The notes under the pieces are model-generated. The model did not search any database and was not told where the DNA came from. It saw only the letters and a program-made list of their open reading frames with translations. The translations under genes and the position numbers were made by a program. Positions 8,419 through 16,581 of a stretch of 63,661 nt of DNA are shown one piece after another; the stretch's first letter is position 1; every line of letters begins with the position of its first letter. The DNA comes from an uncultured Eubacteriales bacterium (GTDB taxonomy: Bacteria > Bacillota > Clostridia > Oscillospirales > Oscillospiraceae): the NCBI GenBank assembly GCA_934597725.1, contig CAKTSK010000011.1, positions 1 through 63,661 of the forward strand. Direction: 5' to 3'.

Positions 8419-8469
8419 ACACCGGACGCCGGGAGGGCATAGAGTGGGTCGAGGGCGCTGTGCCCTCCC
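8419..8469 (+). promoter_or_regulatory. hairpin and possible sigma-K-like promoter before the collagen-like gene
   Basis: A perfect 9-bp inverted repeat, GGGAGGGCA (8431-8439) and TGCCCTCCC (8461-8469), surrounds the sequence CATAGAGTG. AC at 8419-8420, then 17 bp, then CATA-NNN-TG resembles the sporulation sigma-K consensus (AC-N16/17-CATANNNTA) with one mismatch. That would suit an exosporium-type protein, but the match is short and tentative. Confidence 0.3.
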
Positions 8470-8508
8470 AAGATCGTTCCGCCTGGTCTGGCGGAGAAAG
8501 GATGCAAG

Positions 8509-9315
8509 ATGAAGCGATACCAATGCAGTGATTTTGACCGGCCGGAGGCAGGCTGCTGTCCCCCTGTGGGCTGCTGTCCGCCGCCCTGTCCGCCTCCCGG
8601 CCCGGGCGGCTGCCGTCCCCCGGTGTGTCCGCCTCCCGGTCCGGGCCCCTGTCCTCCCGTCTGCCCGCCGCAGGTCCCTTGTCCGTCCCCCTGCCTGAGC
8701 GGCTGCGTGCCCACCCCCTGGGTGCTGGGCGGCTCCTATCGGGCCGGGCAGCTGGTGACCTATCAGGGGTACCTGTATGTGGCCAACGTGGACGGCGCAG
8801 CTGGCACGCCGGGAGCCTCGCTGGATTTCACCCTGTTGTCCACCCTGCAGCCGGTGGGTCCCACCGGCCCGGCCGGCCCTGCCGGCCCCATGGGACCGAC
8901 GGGTCCGACGGGGATGACGGGGATGACAGGCCAGACCGGTGCGGTGGGTCCCACGGGCCCCACGGAAACCAGACAAGATGGACAACAAGCGGGGCGAATC
9001 CCCTGGGAAGTTTGGGAAAAATGGGATGGATTTGGTGCGCTTTTGATGCAGAACATCCCGTACAATAGACTCACCGCACCATGCCCTGGGTTTCCGGGCA
9101 GGGTGTGGACTTGTCTGGAAGGTGATGTGGTTGAAACAGGCCATCAGCTGGTTTCTTGTATTTATGATCGTCTTTTCCGCAGCGTCGCTGATCCGCGACC
9201 CTTCGGGGAACGACAAGGATTGGGAAAATCCTTATATCGACGTGACCCAGGATATGTGGAGCTATCAGTATATCACAGAGCTCAACAAGGCCGGGGTCCT
9301 CCCTTCCAGCGATAA
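8509..9315 (+). CDS. collagen-like Cys/Pro-rich surface protein, 3'-truncated
   Basis: ATG follows GGAGAAAGG. Residues 1-66 are extraordinarily rich in Cys and Pro (repeats such as GCCPPPCPPPGPGGC). Residues 68-110 form a carbohydrate-binding-module-5/12-like unit (WVLGGSYRAGQLVTYQGYLY). Residues 117-152 are collagen Gly-X-Y triplets (GPTGPAGPAGPMGP). After GPTGPT at 8964 the triplets stop abruptly, and the open frame continues for about 116 residues of unrelated sequence that overlaps the next gene in another frame. The native part therefore ends at about 8964, and the annotated 3' end is only the frame's stop. Such proteins are exosporium or surface filament components. The missing 3' part resembles the headless collagen gene at 28.4 kb. 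Confidence 0.75.
   Translation: MKRYQCSDFDRPEAGCCPPVGCCPPPCPPPGPGGCRPPVCPPPGPGPCPPVCPPQVPCPSPCLSGCVPTPWVLGGSYRAGQLVTYQGYLYVANVDGAAGTPGASLDFTLLSTLQPVGPTGPAGPAGPMGPTGPTGMTGMTGQTGAVGPTGPTETRQDGQQAGRIPWEVWEKWDGFGALLMQNIPYNRLTAPCPGFPGRVWTCLEGDVVETGHQLVSCIYDRLFRSVADPRPFGERQGLGKSLYRRDPGYVELSVYHRAQQGRGPPFQR
8965..8989 (+). repeat. inverted-repeat copy at the break of collagen-like gene 1
   Basis: A 25-bp sequence, GGAAACCAGACAAGATGG followed by ACAACAA, begins exactly where the Gly-X-Y triplets end. It matches the reverse complement of 28378-28402 at 22 of 25 positions, the last 15 being identical. Confidence 0.8.
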
Positions 9316-10522
9316 ATTCCGGCGGGAAGAGGAGGAGACCCGGAGCAACCTGGTGCTATACCTTTATAATATGGACCAAGGGGTGTTCAAGGACCGGGAC
9401 AAAGCCAAGAAGACCCGGGAAAAACCGAACTTCAGCGACGTGGGAAAGGATTCCCCGTACTACGATGCAGTCTGCTGGGCCTATGAAAACAACCTGGTGG
9501 GCGGCACCAGCGACACCACCTTTTCCCCCGACAACGCCGTGACCCGGGCGCAGGTCTGCACCATCCTGGTCCGCTTTGCTGCCATGGAGGGGATCGCCCT
9601 GCAGAAGGTGGTGGAGCCGGACCAGTTCAAAGACTCCCTCTCCATTCAGGAGTATGCCCGCAGCGGCGTTACGGCCTGCCAGATGGCGGGGATCGTCAAA
9701 GGCTACGAAAAGGGCTTCTTCCGCCCGGAGAACACCATGACCCGGGAGGAGTGCGCCACCGTGGTCTATCGGGTGATGATCGCCGCAGAAATGGAAAACC
9801 CGGAGGGGAGCGAGCTGGTGGACCTGAAGGAAGGGGCGTATGATAAGCTGTATGAGAGCTATCAGGACATCACCTTCACGGCCTTAGTCCCGGAGAGCGC
9901 CGAGGGTCCTGCCTCCTTCTTCGATCAGGCAGTGTTCATCGGGGACTCCATCTCCATGACCCTGGAAGCCTATTGCGGGGCCAGCAAGGCCCTGGGCGAG
10001 GCAAAGTTCCTGTGCGCCGGCAGCATGAGCCCCTCCAATATGCTCACCGGAAAGATCCTGCCGGAGTATCCCAAGGGGTCCGGGCAGAAACCGGCCATTG
10101 AGAACAGCGTGGCCGCCACCGGCGCAAAGGTGGTTTATGTCATGCTGGGCATGGACAACATTGCCTATGGGCTGGAAAAGTCCACGGGGGACTATATGAA
10201 AATTCTGAACAACATTCAGAGTGCCAACCCCGAGGTGCAGATCATCATTCAGTCGGTCACGCCGATGGCCGATTCCAGTAAAAGTTATTCGGAAAAGCTC
10301 AACAATGCGCAGATCAATGCCTTCAACGAAAAGATGAAGGAATATTGCCAGGCCAACCGCTGGTATTATTTGAACGTAGCGGAGGCATTCCGGGATGCAC
10401 AAGGGTTCCTGAAACGGGAGTATTGCAGCGATTACGGCAGCATGGGGATGCATTTCACCTATGATGGCGCAAAAGTCTGGGTACAATACCTGAAGACGCA
10501 CATCCCGGAGGACCTGCTGTGA
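9125..10522 (+). CDS. SLH-domain protein with C-terminal SGNH hydrolase-like domain
   Basis: About 465 residues. An N-terminal membrane segment or uncleaved signal (residues 1-25) is followed by two to three S-layer-homology units (about 35-215; YIDVTQDMWSYQYI, FSDVGKDSPYYDAVCWAYEN, FRPENTMTREECATVVYRVM), then an SGNH/GDSL-like esterase domain (about 265-465) with block I FIGDSIS, a GMDN block and a C-terminal MHFTYDG histidine. It should sit outside the membrane, bound to cell-wall polymers by the SLH units, and act on acyl groups of surface glycans. ATG 9125 follows GGAAGG closely; TTG 9131 at 8-nt spacing is an equally plausible start. It is translationally coupled to the next SGNH lipoprotein gene. 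Confidence 0.85.
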   Translation: MWLKQAISWFLVFMIVFSAASLIRDPSGNDKDWENPYIDVTQDMWSYQYITELNKAGVLPSSDKFRREEEETRSNLVLYLYNMDQGVFKDRDKAKKTREKPNFSDVGKDSPYYDAVCWAYENNLVGGTSDTTFSPDNAVTRAQVCTILVRFAAMEGIALQKVVEPDQFKDSLSIQEYARSGVTACQMAGIVKGYEKGFFRPENTMTREECATVVYRVMIAAEMENPEGSELVDLKEGAYDKLYESYQDITFTALVPESAEGPASFFDQAVFIGDSISMTLEAYCGASKALGEAKFLCAGSMSPSNMLTGKILPEYPKGSGQKPAIENSVAATGAKVVYVMLGMDNIAYGLEKSTGDYMKILNNIQSANPEVQIIIQSVTPMADSSKSYSEKLNNAQINAFNEKMKEYCQANRWYYLNVAEAFRDAQGFLKREYCSDYGSMGMHFTYDGAKVWVQYLKTHIPEDLL

Positions 10523-11352
10523 GCAGCAGAAAGGAGTTCTATCGTTCTATGAGATCAAAAAGCCGTGTTCTTTTGGTCCTTCTTACCATCGCGCTTCTCT
10601 GCACCGCCTGCGGCGGCGGCGGAGAACCGGCCCCTCAGGAGGATGGGGCAGCCCAACAGGTGAGCGGGGAGAGCAGCCCGCCCGAGACCCCGCCCTTTGA
10701 CCCTGTGGTGCCTGCCGCAGAGGCGGTCGATCCTCAGTGGTTTTCCGACGTTGCCTTTGTGGGTGACTCGGTGTCGGTGATGCTGGAAAACTACAGCACG
10801 AACACCGGCGTGCTGGGCACCCCCGCCTTCTTCTGCTCGGTGAGCCTGAGCCAGACCAACGCCCTGTCCTATGAGGCGGGCAACAGCCACCTGCCCGAGT
10901 ACCCCAAGGGGTCCGGCCAGCACCCCAAGGTGGAGGACGGCATCGCGGCCGCCGGGGCCAAGAAGGTCTATGTGATGCTGGGGATGAATTGTATCTCCGG
11001 GGGGATTGACAGAGCCAGTCAGGATTTGGTAAAATTGGTGGATCGTATTTTGGAAAAGTCTCCCGATGCCGCCATCCTGGTCCAGTCCGTCACCCCCATG
11101 ACGGCAGACAGCCCCCGGGCGGACGAGGCCCTGAACAACACCACCATCCAGGCGTTCAACGAAACAATGAAAGAGATCTGCCAGGAGCGGGAATGGTACT
11201 ATGTGAACGTGGCCGAGGCCGTGGCCGACGAGCAGGGCTACCTGCGGGCCGACTACAGCGGCGACCGCCCCATGGGCATTCACTTCAATTACAACGGCGC
11301 TGAGGTGTGGGCGAACTATTTGCTCACCCATGTGCCCCAGGCGCTGAAGTAA
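10519..11352 (+). CDS. SGNH hydrolase-like lipoprotein
   Basis: The 277-residue protein has a basic N-terminus, a hydrophobic stretch and a lipobox-like LLCTAC, then a low-complexity Glu/Pro/Gly linker and an SGNH fold closely related to that of the preceding gene: FVGDSVSVML (block I), YVMLGMNCIS, MGIHFNYNG. GTG 10519 is chosen because GGAGG lies 8 nt upstream inside the previous gene and the start overlaps that gene's stop (GTGA), giving translational coupling. ATG 10549 is the alternative. The shared C-terminal domain suggests a duplication: one wall-attached copy and one lipid-anchored copy. Deacylation of envelope polysaccharide is inferred from the fold and from the MBOAT gene downstream. 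Confidence 0.85.
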   Translation: MSSRKEFYRSMRSKSRVLLVLLTIALLCTACGGGGEPAPQEDGAAQQVSGESSPPETPPFDPVVPAAEAVDPQWFSDVAFVGDSVSVMLENYSTNTGVLGTPAFFCSVSLSQTNALSYEAGNSHLPEYPKGSGQHPKVEDGIAAAGAKKVYVMLGMNCISGGIDRASQDLVKLVDRILEKSPDAAILVQSVTPMTADSPRADEALNNTTIQAFNETMKEICQEREWYYVNVAEAVADEQGYLRADYSGDRPMGIHFNYNGAEVWANYLLTHVPQALK

Positions 11353-11386
11353 GATATTATTTTACATCAGAGGAGAATGAGGAAGC

Positions 11387-11926
11387 ATGAAACGATTTAC
11401 TACTCTTGTTGCGGTCCTGTTGACCCTGGTCATGGCCCTGTCCCTGGCTGCTTGCGGCGGCGGCAGCGAAGATCCCGCCCCGGCAGGCAGCACCGATGAC
11501 ACCCAGACGCAGCAGAGCGGCACCCAGGAACCCGCTGCTGCCGTGGATCTGACCGCCCTGCGGGAGAAGATGGTCACCGACTTTGCGCTCACCGACGTGC
11601 TGCCTGTGGAGACCGACGCCCTGGAGAACATTTACGGCATCACTGCCGATCAGGTGAAGAGCTCCGCCAGCTGCAACGCCGCTTCCGGCGCTGCCTTCCC
11701 CCAGGAGATCGTGATGATCGAAGCGGTGGACGAGACCGCTGCCGCTGCTGTGGCTGGAAAGCTGGAAAACCGTCTGTCTGCCATCGCAGAGCAGGCCGCC
11801 TCCTACGACCCCGACAGTCTGGCTCTGGCCGAGAAGTGCAAGGTCGTCACCGACGGCGTCTATGTGGGCATGTTCTTCTCCAGCCACTATGATGACATGG
11901 TCGCCGCCTTCCAGGCCGCCCTGTAA
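11387..11926 (+). CDS. DUF4358-like lipoprotein
   Basis: The 179-residue protein has a signal peptide and lipobox (LSLAACGGG), an acidic linker, and a compact domain beginning DLTALREKMVTDF. It resembles DUF4358, a family of clostridial lipoproteins with no known function. The start is well supported by GAGGAGAATGAGGAAGC. In many clostridia DUF4358 proteins are encoded beside SGNH and MBOAT genes, as here, which suggests a supporting role in envelope acylation; that role is inference. A hairpin follows at 11950-11987. Confidence 0.8.
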   Translation: MKRFTTLVAVLLTLVMALSLAACGGGSEDPAPAGSTDDTQTQQSGTQEPAAAVDLTALREKMVTDFALTDVLPVETDALENIYGITADQVKSSASCNAASGAAFPQEIVMIEAVDETAAAAVAGKLENRLSAIAEQAASYDPDSLALAEKCKVVTDGVYVGMFFSSHYDDMVAAFQAAL

Positions 11927-11949
11927 ACCACCCAAAAAGAATACACAAC

Positions 11950-11987
11950 CTGCCGGGCAATCAGGAATGACTGCCCGGCAGTATTTT
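11950..11987 (+). terminator. hairpin after the DUF4358-like gene
   Basis: CTGCCGGGCA / TGCCCGGCAG stem, 12-nt loop, then TATTTT. The T-run is weak, so it may only attenuate transcription into the MBOAT gene 17 nt downstream. Confidence 0.6.
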
Positions 11988-12003
11988 GGAGAATAATCAA
12001 ACT

Positions 12004-13392
12004 ATGGTTTTTTCGAGTCTTCCCTTTCTGTTTTTGTTTTTGACGGTGGTGCTGCTGGTCAGCCATCTGCTGCCCTTCCGCTTCCGTAACGGCTTCCTGC
12101 TGCTGGCCAATCTGGTCTTCTATGCGTACGGGGAGCCGGTGTATGTGCTCATCATGATCGGCTCCATCCTGGTCAACTTTTTTGCCGGGCTGCTCATGGA
12201 CAAGCAGCCCAGCCAGGGCCGCCGCCGGGCGGTGCTCGTGGTGGGGATCGTGCTGAACCTGCTGGCCCTGGGCGTGTTCAAGTACGCCGGGCTGTTTGTG
12301 GATACCCTGCGGGGCATCCCGGCCTTCTCCTCCCTGCCGGCGGTGGAGATCGCCCTGCCCATCGGCATCTCCTTCTACACCTTCCAGGCAGTCTCCTATC
12401 TCATCGACGTGTATTGGGACGACTGTGAGGCCTCCCACAGCTTTGTCAACTTTGCCTGCTATATCTCCCTGTTCCCCCAGCTCATTGCGGGCCCCATCGT
12501 CCGCTACCGGGACGTGAACGACCAGCTGGTCCACCGGCGGGAGACGCCGACCCTGTTCAACTCCGGCGTGCGGCTGTTCGTGGTGGGCATGGCCAAAAAG
12601 GTCCTGCTGGCCAACCAGTTCGGGATGCTCTGGGACGCCATGTCTGCCGACCCTGTGGCCGCCGGCGCCATCGGCGCCTGGGCCGGGGCCTGTGCCTACA
12701 CGCTGCAGATCTACTTTGACTTTGCCGGCTATTCGGACATGGCCCGGGGCCTGGGCCGGATGCTGGGCTTTGAGTTCTGCATCAACTTCAACTATCCCTA
12801 TATCTCCAAGAGCGTGACCGAGTTCTGGCGGCGCTGGCACATTTCCCTGTCCACCTGGTTCCGGGACTATGTGTATATCCCCCTGGGCGGCAACCGCTGC
12901 GGCAAGGTGCGGCAGTGCGTGAACATCCTGGTGGTGTGGGCCCTGACGGGCTTCTGGCACGGGGCCGGGTGGAACTTCCTGTTCTGGGGGTTCTATTACG
13001 GCGTGCTGCTGCTGATCGAGAAGCTGGTGCTGGGAAAGCTGATCCGTCGGCTGCCCAGTGTGTTCCAGCATCTCTACGCTATGGTCATCGTCATCATTGG
13101 GTGGGTTTTCTTCGCCTCTCCTGACCTGACCACCGCCCTGAACTACCTGCAAGTGATGTTCTCCCTGTCGCCGGGGACCATGGGCGGCCTGTCGGTGGTC
13201 ATGCCCTGGCTGGGCATGGCGCTCCTGGGCGTGGTGGGCTCCACGCCGCTGGCCAAAAACCTGTGGGAGCGGCTGAAGGACCGGAAGGCCATGCCGCTGG
13301 TGGAAGGCGTTCTGTGCCTGGCCGCGCTGCTGCTGTGCACTGCCAGCCTGGTCAGCGACAGCTACAACCCCTTCCTGTATTTCCGTTTCTGA
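12004..13392 (+). CDS. MBOAT family O-acyltransferase
   Basis: Polytopic enzyme of about 462 residues that moves an acyl group, usually acetyl, across the membrane to an extracellular polymer (AlgI/DltB/PatA type). It starts with the family opening MVFSSLPFLFLFL and carries FWRRWHISLSTWFRDYVYIPL with the first conserved His and GFWHGAGWNFLFWG with the catalytic His. ATG 12004 is preferred over an in-frame TTG at 11986 because it begins at the conserved MVFSS. The next gene encodes a DHHW/AlgJ-like SGNH protein, the usual partner that completes transfer outside the cell, so the pair probably acetylates a surface polysaccharide or teichoic polymer. The polymer is not identifiable. Confidence 0.95.
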   Translation: MVFSSLPFLFLFLTVVLLVSHLLPFRFRNGFLLLANLVFYAYGEPVYVLIMIGSILVNFFAGLLMDKQPSQGRRRAVLVVGIVLNLLALGVFKYAGLFVDTLRGIPAFSSLPAVEIALPIGISFYTFQAVSYLIDVYWDDCEASHSFVNFACYISLFPQLIAGPIVRYRDVNDQLVHRRETPTLFNSGVRLFVVGMAKKVLLANQFGMLWDAMSADPVAAGAIGAWAGACAYTLQIYFDFAGYSDMARGLGRMLGFEFCINFNYPYISKSVTEFWRRWHISLSTWFRDYVYIPLGGNRCGKVRQCVNILVVWALTGFWHGAGWNFLFWGFYYGVLLLIEKLVLGKLIRRLPSVFQHLYAMVIVIIGWVFFASPDLTTALNYLQVMFSLSPGTMGGLSVVMPWLGMALLGVVGSTPLAKNLWERLKDRKAMPLVEGVLCLAALLLCTASLVSDSYNPFLYFRF

Positions 13393-13407
13393 GAGGAGGA
13401 GCCTACC

Positions 13408-14532
13408 GTGAAAAAACTCTATTCCTTTCTGCCGGCCCTGGTGTTTCTGCTCTTTCTGGGGATCATGGCGCTGGTCCTGTTCTTCTCTCCGGTGCGGGAC
13501 TATTCCGAAAATGAAAAACGCTATCTGGCCGGCCGGCCGGAGGTCTCTGCCTCTGCGATCCTGGAGGGGAAGACCCAGGAGGAGCTGGAAAAGTTCACCG
13601 CCGACCAGATCCCCGGCCGGGATTTCTTCGTGGGGGTCAACGCCTACTGGAATCTGTCCACCGGCCGCAACGCGGCTCAGGATATTTACCACTGCGACCA
13701 GGGCTACCTGATCAACGCTCCCAAGGCGGGCAGCGAAACGATCTTTACGGACAACATCGCCCGCTTTGAGGCTTTTACCAACAAGCTGGGCCTGCCCGCC
13801 GACCTGCTCATGGTCCCCACCACGGGCTATCTGATGGACAATGTACTGCCTGCCTTCCACGAGCCTTATGAGGATGACAAGCTCTACGAGCTGGCGGGGG
13901 GGCTGGTGCAGAACACCCGGCTGCTGGACGTGCGGGAAACGCTGAAAGCCGGGAAGAATGGGGGACAGGTCTGCTACCGCACTGACCACCACCTGACCTC
14001 CTATGGCAACTATCTGCTCTACCAGGCCTATCAGACCGCCACCGGCGGGAGCTTCCTGCCCCGAGAGTCCTATCAGGTGAGCAGCTACGACGGCTTCTAC
14101 GGCACCGCCTGGTCGGGCAGCGGCTACTGGCTGACCAAGCCAGACAGCGTGGAGGTGTGGGACAGCGGCCTGCGGCCCACTGTGAGCCTGATCGACGGGG
14201 GCGCTGCGCCCCAGGTCTCCAACGAGCTGTTCTATCTGTCTCACCTGGAAGAGATGGACAAGTATCCGATCTTCCTGGATGGCAACCACGGGCTGGTGAC
14301 CATTCACAACCCGGAGGCCCAGGGGGGAAGCCTGCTGATCCTGCGGGACTCCTATGCCCACTGCCTGGGGCCTTTCCTGGCCAACGAGTACCAGAACATC
14401 TATCTGGTGGACCTGCGGTATTATCGGGAGAGCGTCTCCCAGTTTGTGGCGGAGCACCCGGTGGACCGGGTCCTCTACCTCTACGGGATGGACAGCCTGA
14501 TCACCGACACCAACTCTGTCTGGCTGCAATGA
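13408..14532 (+). CDS. DHHW family protein (AlgJ/AlgX-like SGNH partner of MBOAT)
   Basis: The 374-residue protein has an N-terminal signal anchor (residues 4-27) and the remainder extracellular. The signature TDHHLTSYG (about 192-200) places it in the DHHW/AlgX-N-like family, with a late RDSYAH that may supply the nucleophilic Ser. GTG start with GAGAGGAGGAGCC upstream and a 15-nt gap from the MBOAT gene indicate co-expression. By analogy with alginate and peptidoglycan acetylation systems it receives the acyl group from the MBOAT and passes it to the polymer. A strong terminator follows, closing the surface cluster that starts at 9.1 kb. Confidence 0.88.
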   Translation: MKKLYSFLPALVFLLFLGIMALVLFFSPVRDYSENEKRYLAGRPEVSASAILEGKTQEELEKFTADQIPGRDFFVGVNAYWNLSTGRNAAQDIYHCDQGYLINAPKAGSETIFTDNIARFEAFTNKLGLPADLLMVPTTGYLMDNVLPAFHEPYEDDKLYELAGGLVQNTRLLDVRETLKAGKNGGQVCYRTDHHLTSYGNYLLYQAYQTATGGSFLPRESYQVSSYDGFYGTAWSGSGYWLTKPDSVEVWDSGLRPTVSLIDGGAAPQVSNELFYLSHLEEMDKYPIFLDGNHGLVTIHNPEAQGGSLLILRDSYAHCLGPFLANEYQNIYLVDLRYYRESVSQFVAEHPVDRVLYLYGMDSLITDTNSVWLQ

Positions 14533-14555
14533 GCGGTCAGAGAGGGGGTTCTGGC

Positions 14556-14590
14556 AAAAGACCTGGACGGAAGTCCAGGTCTTTTTTATC
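14556..14590 (+). terminator. intrinsic terminator of the acylation cluster
   Basis: AAGACCTGGAC / GTCCAGGTCTT stem with a GGAA loop followed by a run of T. It ends the transcript that includes the MBOAT and DHHW genes. Confidence 0.9.
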
Positions 14591-14690
14591 AAAACTTAAG
14601 GAATTGGCCACACTTCTGCCATGATCGCTTGCTATCCTAAAGACACTACAGATGTCTGCCGGGCGGGGCAGCGGGAAAGGAGTGGTCGGC

Positions 14691-15188
14691 ATGAAGCGGC
14701 TGGCGGGCTTGCTGGGGGTGCTGCTGGGATGGGCGGTTCTGTCGGCCTGTGCTTCTGGAGATACCTTGGACGACCTGTCCCGGACCCTGTCTGTGGACCT
14801 GTCCCAAGGGACCGTGACAGAGGAGACCGATGACCACGGCGGCGGACACGGAGACGGGGAGCACTGGGTGACGGTCGCCCTGGAAGAGGAGCTGTCGCCT
14901 GCGCTGGACCCTGCCGGCTGGCAGGCGCTGCCGCTGCCGGAACCGCTGGAAGCGGCGGTATACGGCCTGACCCGTGCGGAGGGAAATCGAACGATCTCGG
15001 AAGGGCCGTATCTCCAACGGGCAATGCCGGAAGTGTCTCGGGGATACTATTTTTTCCGGGACCGCCACAGCGAAGCGGCAGACCCCGCAGATCCCGGCGC
15101 TCTGCTGGAACGGGCCTCCTTCAATTTTACCATCGCCCTGTATGACACGGACAGCAAGCGCCTGTATTATTGCGCGTGTGACACCTGA
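14691..15188 (+). CDS. small putative lipoprotein of unknown function
   Basis: The 165-residue protein has a signal peptide and lipobox VLSAC, then a His/Gly-rich stretch (HGGGHGDGEHW) and a globular C-terminal half ending FTIALYDTDSKRLYYCACDT. ATG 14691 follows AAAGGAG by 9 nt; the open frame from 14652 lacks initiation signals. I do not recognise the family. The His-rich patch could bind metal, but this is only a composition-based guess. It lies alone between two terminator-like hairpins, ahead of a two-component system. Confidence 0.75.
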   Translation: MKRLAGLLGVLLGWAVLSACASGDTLDDLSRTLSVDLSQGTVTEETDDHGGGHGDGEHWVTVALEEELSPALDPAGWQALPLPEPLEAAVYGLTRAEGNRTISEGPYLQRAMPEVSRGYYFFRDRHSEAADPADPGALLERASFNFTIALYDTDSKRLYYCACDT

Positions 15189-15189
15189 T

Positions 15190-15225
15190 CCCCCCCAGCC
15201 TGCCCGGTTCCGGGCAGGCTGGGGG
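15190..15225. terminator. GC-rich hairpin after the lipoprotein gene
   Basis: CCCCCAGCCTGCCCG / CGGGCAGGCTGGGGG stem with a very short loop and no T-run. It may be a processing or attenuation structure rather than a strong terminator. Confidence 0.55.
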
Positions 15226-15234
15226 ATTCGCACC

Positions 15235-15263
15235 TTGTCAGAACCGAACGGCAATGCTATGAT
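15235..15263 (+). promoter_or_regulatory. sigma-A promoter of the LytS-type system
   Basis: TTGTCA (15235-15240), 17-bp spacer, TATGAT (15258-15263), 32 nt before the kinase start codon. Confidence 0.8.
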
Positions 15264-15294
15264 AAAGCCAACGAACGGGAAAGGGGGGAGGACG

Positions 15295-16581
15295 ATGCCC
15301 CAAGTCAACATTGCGCTGGAGATCTTTTGCATGATCCTCAGCCTGGTGCTGCTGGGGGGACTGGCCCTCAACGGAGACCGGACCAGCCGGGACACCCGGA
15401 TGTTTCTGGGGATGCTCCTGGGCAACCTCCTCTTTTTGGGGGCGGATGCGCTGGCCTGGTTCTGGAACGGCTCCTCCCGGGTCCTGTGGAACTGGCTGGG
15501 CAACCTGGTGCAGTATCTGGCGGGCTATGGCCTGCTGCTGCTGTATTGCCAGTATCTGCTGGACCGTCTGTCGCCCTGGGGGCGCTGGCGCTGGGTCCGT
15601 CGGGGGGTGGCAGGGCTGTGTCTGGCCGGTGTGGTCCTGACGGTGCTCTCTCAGGGGACCGGGCTGTTCTACACCATCACCCCGGACAATCTTTTTCAGC
15701 GGGGACCGGGCTTCTGGCTGTCTCAGGGGATCGCCCTGGGGGCGCTGGCGCTGGTGGGCGGCGGGATCGCCGCCTGTTGGAAGGAGATGACCCGGGGCGA
15801 GGACCAGGCGGGCCTGCTCTATGTGCTGCTGCCCATGGGCGTGATCGGCGCCAGTCTGTTCTGGGAGGCGGTGACGCTGCTGGGGCTGGGCAGCACCCTG
15901 ACGCTGGTGCTGGTGTTTGTCAATGTGCAGCTCCAGCGGGGCCGCCGCCTGCGGGAGCAGGACAAGGAGCTGGCAGAAAAAAAGATCGCCATTATGCTCA
16001 GCCAGATCCAGCCCCACTTTCTGTTCAATGTTCTGGGCAGCATCGAGTGGCTGTGCGAGACCGCCCCGGCCAAGGCCCAGGAGGCCACCGACGAACTGGC
16101 CCGGTTTTTGCGGGGCAACATGGACAGCCTGAAAAGCACCAAGCCCATCCCCGCCACCCGGGAGCTGGAGCATGTGCGGTGCTACCTGAACCTGGAGCGC
16201 ATCCGCTTCGGCAGCCATTTGCAGGTGGAGTATGACATTGGCCCCACCGATTTTTTCCTGCCTGCCCTGAGCTTGCAGCCCCTGGTGGAGAACGCCGTGC
16301 GCCATGGGGTGACCAAGCGGGAGGAGGGGGGAACGATCCGCCTGCTCACCAGCCAGACCGCGAGCCACTATCTGGTGACCATCCAGGACGATGGGGTGGG
16401 CTTTGACCCCGCCGCCCCCAAAAAGGACGGGCGGGACCATGTGGGCATCGAGAATGTCCGCAGCCGTCTGGCGGCCCAGTGCGGCGGCAGCCTGAGCATT
16501 TGCAGCCGCCCGGGGGTGGGGACGGTGGCCCAGATGCGGATTCCCAAGACAGGAACTATGCAGGGAAAGGAGGGGTCCTGA
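15295..16581 (+). CDS. LytS/YesM-type sensor histidine kinase
   Basis: The 428-residue protein has six or seven transmembrane helices in its first 215 residues, a coiled-coil linker, then a His_kinase/HATPase_c module. The phospho-accepting histidine is H241 in QIQPHFLFN. The ATP lid region contains LVENAVRHG and DDGVGFDP. ATG 15295 is supported by AAGGGGGGAGG and the promoter just upstream; the longer open frame from 14974 overlaps the previous gene and is spurious. It overlaps the response regulator (TGATG). The membrane domain is 7TM-like, so the signal is probably a small extracellular or membrane ligand. Confidence 0.93.
   Translation: MPQVNIALEIFCMILSLVLLGGLALNGDRTSRDTRMFLGMLLGNLLFLGADALAWFWNGSSRVLWNWLGNLVQYLAGYGLLLLYCQYLLDRLSPWGRWRWVRRGVAGLCLAGVVLTVLSQGTGLFYTITPDNLFQRGPGFWLSQGIALGALALVGGGIAACWKEMTRGEDQAGLLYVLLPMGVIGASLFWEAVTLLGLGSTLTLVLVFVNVQLQRGRRLREQDKELAEKKIAIMLSQIQPHFLFNVLGSIEWLCETAPAKAQEATDELARFLRGNMDSLKSTKPIPATRELEHVRCYLNLERIRFGSHLQVEYDIGPTDFFLPALSLQPLVENAVRHGVTKREEGGTIRLLTSQTASHYLVTIQDDGVGFDPAAPKKDGRDHVGIENVRSRLAAQCGGSLSICSRPGVGTVAQMRIPKTGTMQGKEGS

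Noticed and set aside
11887..14592. Minus-strand open frame of 901 codons across the MBOAT and DHHW genes
   Set aside because: It is the antisense shadow of two well-supported plus-strand genes. Its composition (Gln/His/Arg/Gly-rich) is typical of reversed GC-rich coding DNA and it has no domain or RBS.
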